From Deltaproteobacteria bacterium (GTDB lineage: Bacteria > DRYD01), in contig JAPYWL010000044.1 of the NCBI GenBank assembly GCA_028276365.1, positions 1 to 10,653 on the forward strand: 10,653 bases of DNA, read 5' to 3'. The notes below the pieces were generated by a model that was not told the origin of the DNA, ran no database searches, and saw only the letters and a program-made list of their open reading frames with translations. Positions 7,637-10,653 of the stretch are shown here, one piece after another (position 1 is the stretch's first letter; each line of letters opens with the position of its first letter). The translations under genes were made by a program, and so were the position numbers.

Positions 7637-7644
7637 ACCTCCTT
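7637..7644 (-). promoter_or_regulatory. Strong Shine-Dalgarno of the L25 gene
   Basis: The minus strand reads AAGGAGGT, eight consecutive bases complementary to the 3' end of bacterial 16S rRNA, followed by an A-rich 7-nt spacer and ATG. It stands out from the weaker G-run sites upstream of neighbouring genes and agrees with a ribosomal protein gene. Confidence 0.85.
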
Positions 7645-7665
7645 AGAAATTTTTTGATTCTTAAC

Positions 7666-7695
7666 ATACTATTTAATAACATACTATTTAATAAC
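7666..7695. repeat. Two perfect tandem copies of a 15-bp unit
   Basis: The unit ATACTATTTAATAAC occurs at 7666-7680 and again directly at 7681-7695 without mismatch; the four bases before the first copy (TAAC) match the end of the unit. It lies in the sucC-L25 gap. Read on the minus strand each copy offers a TAGTAT that could serve as a -10-like element for L25, but no good -35 is spaced from it. A replication-slippage duplication is the simplest explanation. Confidence 0.85.
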
Positions 7696-7706
7696 AAAAC
7701 AAAGAT

Positions 7707-8849
7707 TTAATTTAAAAGAGAAACAACTTTATTAGCTCCTTCTTCTGCAGTATCTACAAAAAATACATTATTATTTAATTCCTTTAATTTATTTAGTATT
7801 TCCCTACCTTCCTCTTTATTAGTACCTTCTAATCTTATAACTAAAGGAAGTGAATATTTCTTTTGTTCAAAAGCTTGGATAATACCCTTAGCTACTTCAT
7901 CACATCTAGTTATTCCCCCAAAAATATTTATAAACAAAGCTTTTACTTTAGGATTTTTTAGAACCAATTCAATACTTTCTTTAACTTTATCAGCTCTAGC
8001 TCCACCACCTACATCTAAAAAATTAGCTGCTTTACCTTTATATAAACTAACTAAATCCATAGTAGTCATAACCAACCCCGCACCATTACCTATTATCCCT
8101 ATATCACCATCTAATTCTACATAAGCTAAGTTTTTTATTTTTGCTTCTCTTTCTATTTCAGATATCTCCTCATCATCCTCTTCATATTGATCAACTATTT
8201 CCGAATTATCATCTATTATTATCTTAGAATCTAAAGCCAAAACCTTCCCATCCTTAGTTAAAACCAAAGGATTTATTTCAGCTAAAATACAATCATTTTC
8301 CCTAAATAAATTAAGTAGCCTTAAAGCTATTGCTTCAATTTGTTTAACTACATCTAATCTTTTTCCATAAACTCTTAAAATACTATCCCTTATTTGAAAA
8401 TCAAATACTTCATAATCAAAAAACAATTTAGATATTTTATCAGGTTCGTTTTGGGCAACTTCTTCTATATCAACTCCACCCAAAGGAGAAAAAATAAAAA
8501 CAATCTGATTCTTTGATCTATCTATTATAAAACTTAAATAAAACTCTTTCTCAATATCAACATGTTCATCTATCAATATTTTATTAACTTTCACTCCTTT
8601 TATAGTTAGATTAAATAATTGTTTAAGATACTTTATAAATTCGTCTTTATTATGAGCTACTTTAATACCTCCAGCTTTTCCTCTACCTCCCACTTTAACC
8701 TGAGACTTTAAAACCACAGGAAAATTAAGATTCAATTGATTTAAATAAACATAATCATTTTCCACAGTTTTATCAATTAAAATCCCCTTAGTAGTAGGGA
8801 TTCCATATTTCTCAAATAATTTTTTACCCTGATATTCATATAAATTCAT
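7707..8849 (-). CDS. sucC: Succinyl-CoA synthetase (ADP/GDP-forming) beta subunit
   Basis: This is the 380-residue beta subunit of succinate-CoA ligase, which with the alpha subunit interconverts succinyl-CoA, ADP and phosphate with succinate, CoA and ATP in the TCA cycle or its fermentative branches. It opens with MNLYEYQGKKLF and shows the ATP-grasp segment VLKSQVKVGGRGKAGG (46-61), SPLGGVDIEEVA (121-132), CILAEINPLVLT (187-198, metal ligands), LDSKIIIDDN (206-215), IGNGAGLVMTTMD (253-265), ANFLDVGGGA (275-284) and NIFGGITRCDEVAKGI (308-323). Length and all motifs are normal, with a strongly acidic linker near 220-236. The start is supported by an AGGGGG Shine-Dalgarno. The alpha subunit gene sucD, which normally follows sucC directly, is not present; L25 follows instead. 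A related ADP-forming acyl-CoA ligase specificity cannot be excluded. Confidence 0.96.
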   Translation of the reverse strand: MNLYEYQGKKLFEKYGIPTTKGILIDKTVENDYVYLNQLNLNFPVVLKSQVKVGGRGKAGGIKVAHNKDEFIKYLKQLFNLTIKGVKVNKILIDEHVDIEKEFYLSFIIDRSKNQIVFIFSPLGGVDIEEVAQNEPDKISKLFFDYEVFDFQIRDSILRVYGKRLDVVKQIEAIALRLLNLFRENDCILAEINPLVLTKDGKVLALDSKIIIDDNSEIVDQYEEDDEEISEIEREAKIKNLAYVELDGDIGIIGNGAGLVMTTMDLVSLYKGKAANFLDVGGGARADKVKESIELVLKNPKVKALFINIFGGITRCDEVAKGIIQAFEQKKYSLPLVIRLEGTNKEEGREILNKLKELNNNVFFVDTAEEGANKVVSLLN

Positions 8850-8914
8850 AAATAATCCCCCTATTGACCTTTTATTTATCTTTAAAAGTAAATTAAAAAA
8901 AAACTATCTATTTT

Positions 8915-9253
8915 TTATTTTACAGCAATTGCTTCTATTTCTACTTTAGCTTTTTTAGGTAATGCTTTTACTATTATCGTAGTTCTTGTAGGCTTATATT
9001 CATTAAAATAATTCTTAAATTCTTGATTTACTATATCAAAATAATCTTCATCAGTTATGTATATAGTAGTTTTAACTATATCATTTTTATCAAAATTATA
9101 TTCTTTAAGAATTTTTTCTAAGTTAATTAAAGCTTGTTTAAATTGAGCTAATACATCATCTGAAATTAATTCATTATTTTCATTAACTCCAAGTTGCCCA
9201 GAAATAAAAAGAATATTACCCTTTAAAATTGCTGGACTATATGGTAAGCTCAT
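8915..9253 (-). CDS. ridA: RidA / YjgF family reactive imine deaminase, short N-terminus
   Basis: RidA proteins form cytosolic trimers that hydrolyse reactive enamines/imines released by PLP enzymes. The 112 residues show the family pattern LPYSPAI (3-9), NILFISGQLGVN (13-24), DDVLAQFKQALINLEKILK (32-50), the catalytic-site Arg90 in KPTRTTI and the Glu of KVEIEAIAVK at the end; all active-site residues expected of an active RidA are present. The usual first 12-15 residues, which form the first strand before the GPYSxA motif, are missing. The start is fixed because an in-frame TAA lies at 9257-9259, directly upstream of the ATG. No Shine-Dalgarno is seen at a normal distance. The gene stands 65 nt upstream of sucC. 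The aminotransferase encoded further along is the type of PLP enzyme whose by-products RidA removes, but they are far apart. Confidence 0.92.
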   Translation of the reverse strand: MSLPYSPAILKGNILFISGQLGVNENNELISDDVLAQFKQALINLEKILKEYNFDKNDIVKTTIYITDEDYFDIVNQEFKNYFNEYKPTRTTIIVKALPKKAKVEIEAIAVK

Positions 9254-9434
9254 ATTTTATATATTAAATATTTATTAAATCTTACCTTCTTTAATAAACA
9301 ATTTCTTTTAAATATGAACTACCCCAATTTATAGAAAATTAATCTTCCCCTTATGAGCACCCTTTTTATAAACTTTCCCATCTATAAACTTTATAAAAAA
9401 ATTAAAACTTCTTGCAGCTTTAAATTAAAACAAA
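9254..9434. other. Intergenic region upstream of ridA
   Basis: No convincing gene lies here. Next to the terminator there is a direct repeat of TATAAACTTT (9367-9376 and 9383-9392, 16-bp period). A 30-codon open stretch on the minus strand (stop near 9335) has no start codon and is probably chance. A ridA promoter should be here, but the only candidate (TTGTTT on the minus strand near 9296-9301 with poor -10 matches) is too weak to annotate. Confidence 0.5.
9395..9423 (-). terminator. Probable intrinsic terminator after the deiminase and small ORF
   Basis: On the minus strand TTAAAGCT and AGTTTTAA can pair as an 8-bp stem (one G-U pair) around the 6-nt loop GCAAGA, followed at once by seven T. 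The stem is mostly A-U, so it is weak, but it is placed 11 nt after the stop of the small ORF and before ridA, as expected for the end of a transcript. It would separate the deiminase transcript from ridA-sucC. Confidence 0.5.
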
Positions 9435-9622
9435 TTAATCCAAATATATCTTAACACTAGAATCTTTACTATCAATATCAATGATATTAGGATTATCTTT
9501 AAAAAAGATAGCAAAAGGAAAAAATATTAAAGGAATAACTAAATTTATCTTAGATTTATCTTCTTTATCTTCAACAAATATTTTTAAAAATCTATATCTT
9601 TTTTTTACATTTTTATTATCAT
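9435..9622 (-). pseudogene. Small SHOCT-like/YvlB-like ORF lacking a usable start (frameshifted or non-ATG)
   Basis: The minus strand holds an open frame from 9653 to a stop at 9435-9437 with no ATG, GTG or TTG before its last residues. Its product looks like real protein: after KNVKKRYRFLKIFV comes an acidic turn, then KINLVIPL, a hydrophobic stretch, and NIIDIDSKDSSVKIYLD. This order (LKIxVxD, then VNxxIPL, then IDIxxxDxxVKIYxD) resembles the short domain in SHOCT-like/YvlB-related proteins, though the middle helix is reduced. An ATG at 9620-9622 is in a neighbouring frame and meets a stop after five codons; one more base in the A5 run at 9610-9614 would join it to the open frame and give a 62-residue protein. 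Either a homopolymer error, a real frameshift or an ATT start is possible. No Shine-Dalgarno is visible. It follows the deiminase directly. Confidence 0.5.
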
Positions 9623-9645
9623 TAATATTAAATAATATTAAATTA

Positions 9646-10653
9646 TTAAGAGTTTAAAGATTTATTATTTTCTAATTCATTATCCCATCTATCGATAACA
9701 TTAGTTATACAATGTATAGCACCCAGTAATCTTATATTTTTTTTCCAATTTATAAATACTACTTCAAATCCCTCTTCCTCTAGTATTTTCTTAACTTTTT
9801 CTTCTAGTTTAGGTATTCCATAAGAAGGCAAATAAATTTTATTACCATCTAATAACATATTATTATAAGTTAAAGAATCTTTATCATTTACATATAAAGG
9901 AATAAATGGCATCTTTTTTACTTTAAACCCCTCCTGCTTTAACTTAAATTCTATATCCTTTAATTCAGCAAAATAAGTTTTCTTATAATCTTCTAAGTTT
10001 TTAATAATTTTTTCTTTAGTATAATGTCCATAAATTTTCTCATTATCACTAAATAGTTTATTAATAAGTTCAATTGTTAAGTCAAGATCTGCTAATGCTG
10101 CTACTTTCTCATTATCATTATCTTTTAATATACTTAAAAACATATCTATATGAAAAGCCGGTTGTTTTTCCTTACCTATTATTATCAATTTCTGATTAGG
10201 AAACCTTTTCATTAACATCTTTACTATTTCATTAGGATCTTGGTTGTAATATTCCTTTGCTTCCTTTAAAGCATACATACCTAAAAATAAGTGATTCTTA
10301 GTAGCAATAGTATTCCCCCCATCCATAGGAAACCCCTTTAGTTCTTCGTATTTTGTACCCAAATTCTCAGATAAGGTTTTAGCTACTTGTTTATCTGGTC
10401 TAGTTTCATACCCCGGATTCCTATTAGGTTTAGCAGTTGTTATATCTTCTTTGTTTTGTTGATAATTAACAAAAACCTGTAAAAAATCCCGTGCCCATAT
10501 AGTCGGATAATAATTAACTTGTATCGGATTTAATTTATATTCTAAATTACTTAACTCCTCTTCAGAAATTAATTTACTATCTATTATATACTTCTTTATT
10601 TGATCCTTAGATAATGGAGAAATAATAGTTATTTTAGAATTTGGGTTTAGGTT
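9646..10653 (-). CDS. Agmatine deiminase / peptidylarginine deiminase-like protein, N-terminus beyond right edge
   Basis: The frame is open from the right edge to the stop at 9646-9648, giving 335 residues; the family is about 350-370, so only a short N-terminal piece is missing. A TTG at 10362 is not the start, because clear family sequence lies upstream of it. Numbering from the edge, motifs of the guanidine-modifying superfamily are IWARDF (52-57, catalytic-site Asp56), FPMDGGNT (108-115), FHIDM (167-171, catalytic His and Asp), LTYNNMLLDGNKIYLPSYG (about 261-279) and LGAIHCITN (310-318) with nucleophile Cys315. All catalytic residues are present. Such enzymes hydrolyse or transfer the guanidino group of agmatine, arginine or peptidyl-arginine. 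The sequence around HIDM and GAIHC differs from classical agmatine deiminase (GHIDN, GGGNIHC), so the substrate is uncertain. A small ORF and a terminator follow it. Confidence 0.88.
   Translation of the reverse strand, partial: NLNPNSKITIISPLSKDQIKKYIIDSKLISEEELSNLEYKLNPIQVNYYPTIWARDFLQVFVNYQQNKEDITTAKPNRNPGYETRPDKQVAKTLSENLGTKYEELKGFPMDGGNTIATKNHLFLGMYALKEAKEYYNQDPNEIVKMLMKRFPNQKLIIIGKEKQPAFHIDMFLSILKDNDNEKVAALADLDLTIELINKLFSDNEKIYGHYTKEKIIKNLEDYKKTYFAELKDIEFKLKQEGFKVKKMPFIPLYVNDKDSLTYNNMLLDGNKIYLPSYGIPKLEEKVKKILEEEGFEVVFINWKKNIRLLGAIHCITNVIDRWDNELENNKSLNS

Noticed and set aside
8880-8914. Possible terminator between ridA and sucC (A-run and T-run around a TAGATAG loop)
   Set aside because: The stem would be only A-U pairs, with no G-C pair for stability. 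It may be just AT-rich spacer, so ridA and sucC could be cotranscribed.
9305-9434. Short minus-strand open stretches between the terminator and ridA, including an ATG-started 20-codon ORF
   Set aside because: They lack ribosome binding sites and conserved patterns, and partly overlap the probable terminator; chance is the best explanation.
10360-10362. TTG as start of the deiminase
   Set aside because: The same frame continues without a stop to the right edge and contains the family motif IWARDF upstream, so this TTG is an internal Leu codon.
1-10653. Mobile element, CRISPR array, toxin-antitoxin or defence system
   Set aside because: No transposase, integrase, regularly spaced repeats, terminal inverted repeats or recognisable defence domains were found. 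The genes are mostly metabolic and housekeeping.

Overview
The window is a very AT-rich bacterial segment (by eye roughly a quarter G+C). Every convincing gene lies on the minus strand, so transcription runs from the right edge to the left edge. A ribosomal protein L25 of the long CTC type, Shine-Dalgarno sites and a bacterial succinyl-CoA synthetase beta subunit indicate a bacterium. I cannot name the phylum. The combination of an ATP-type PEP carboxykinase, a broad-specificity class III aminotransferase and a guanidine-modifying deiminase would suit an anaerobe that uses amino acids, but that is inference.

Layout in the direction of transcription, right to left. (1) A deiminase of the agmatine/peptidylarginine deiminase superfamily enters from the right edge (9646-10653, N-terminus missing). 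It is followed by a small ORF that looks coding but lacks a usable start (9435-9622), then a plausible intrinsic terminator (9395-9423). (2) After a spacer comes ridA (8915-9253), sucC (7707-8849), and then ribosomal protein L25 (7015-7629), which has a near-perfect Shine-Dalgarno. (3) A tightly packed run follows: a long-chain-type polyprenyl diphosphate synthase (5998-7002), a two-helix membrane protein with a TTG start (5415-5942), an orphan MalK/UgpC-type ABC ATPase (4260-5378), ATP-dependent PEP carboxykinase (2670-4226), a family 2 glycosyltransferase (1796-2653) and a class III aminotransferase (454-1794). Gaps in this run are 1 to 55 nt, so it may be one transcript starting as far back as L25. 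(4) A 323-nt AT-rich spacer (131-453) holds phased T-tracts and promoter-like elements ahead of the start of an HD-domain hydrolase gene that runs off the left edge (1-130).

Most genes are housekeeping or central metabolism. Deiminase, aminotransferase, RidA, succinyl-CoA synthetase and PEP carboxykinase could be joined on paper into a route from arginine-derived amines through GABA and succinate to PEP. The gene set is incomplete (no sucD, no succinate semialdehyde dehydrogenase in view), so this is only a hypothesis. The polyprenyl synthase and glycosyltransferase may serve lipid-linked sugar synthesis. I see no phage, IS element, CRISPR array, tRNA or rRNA, and no clear new defence or biosynthetic system. 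The most unusual items are the start-less small ORF, the short RidA with an in-frame stop just before its ATG, the uncharacterised membrane protein, and the four-cysteine insert in the aminotransferase.
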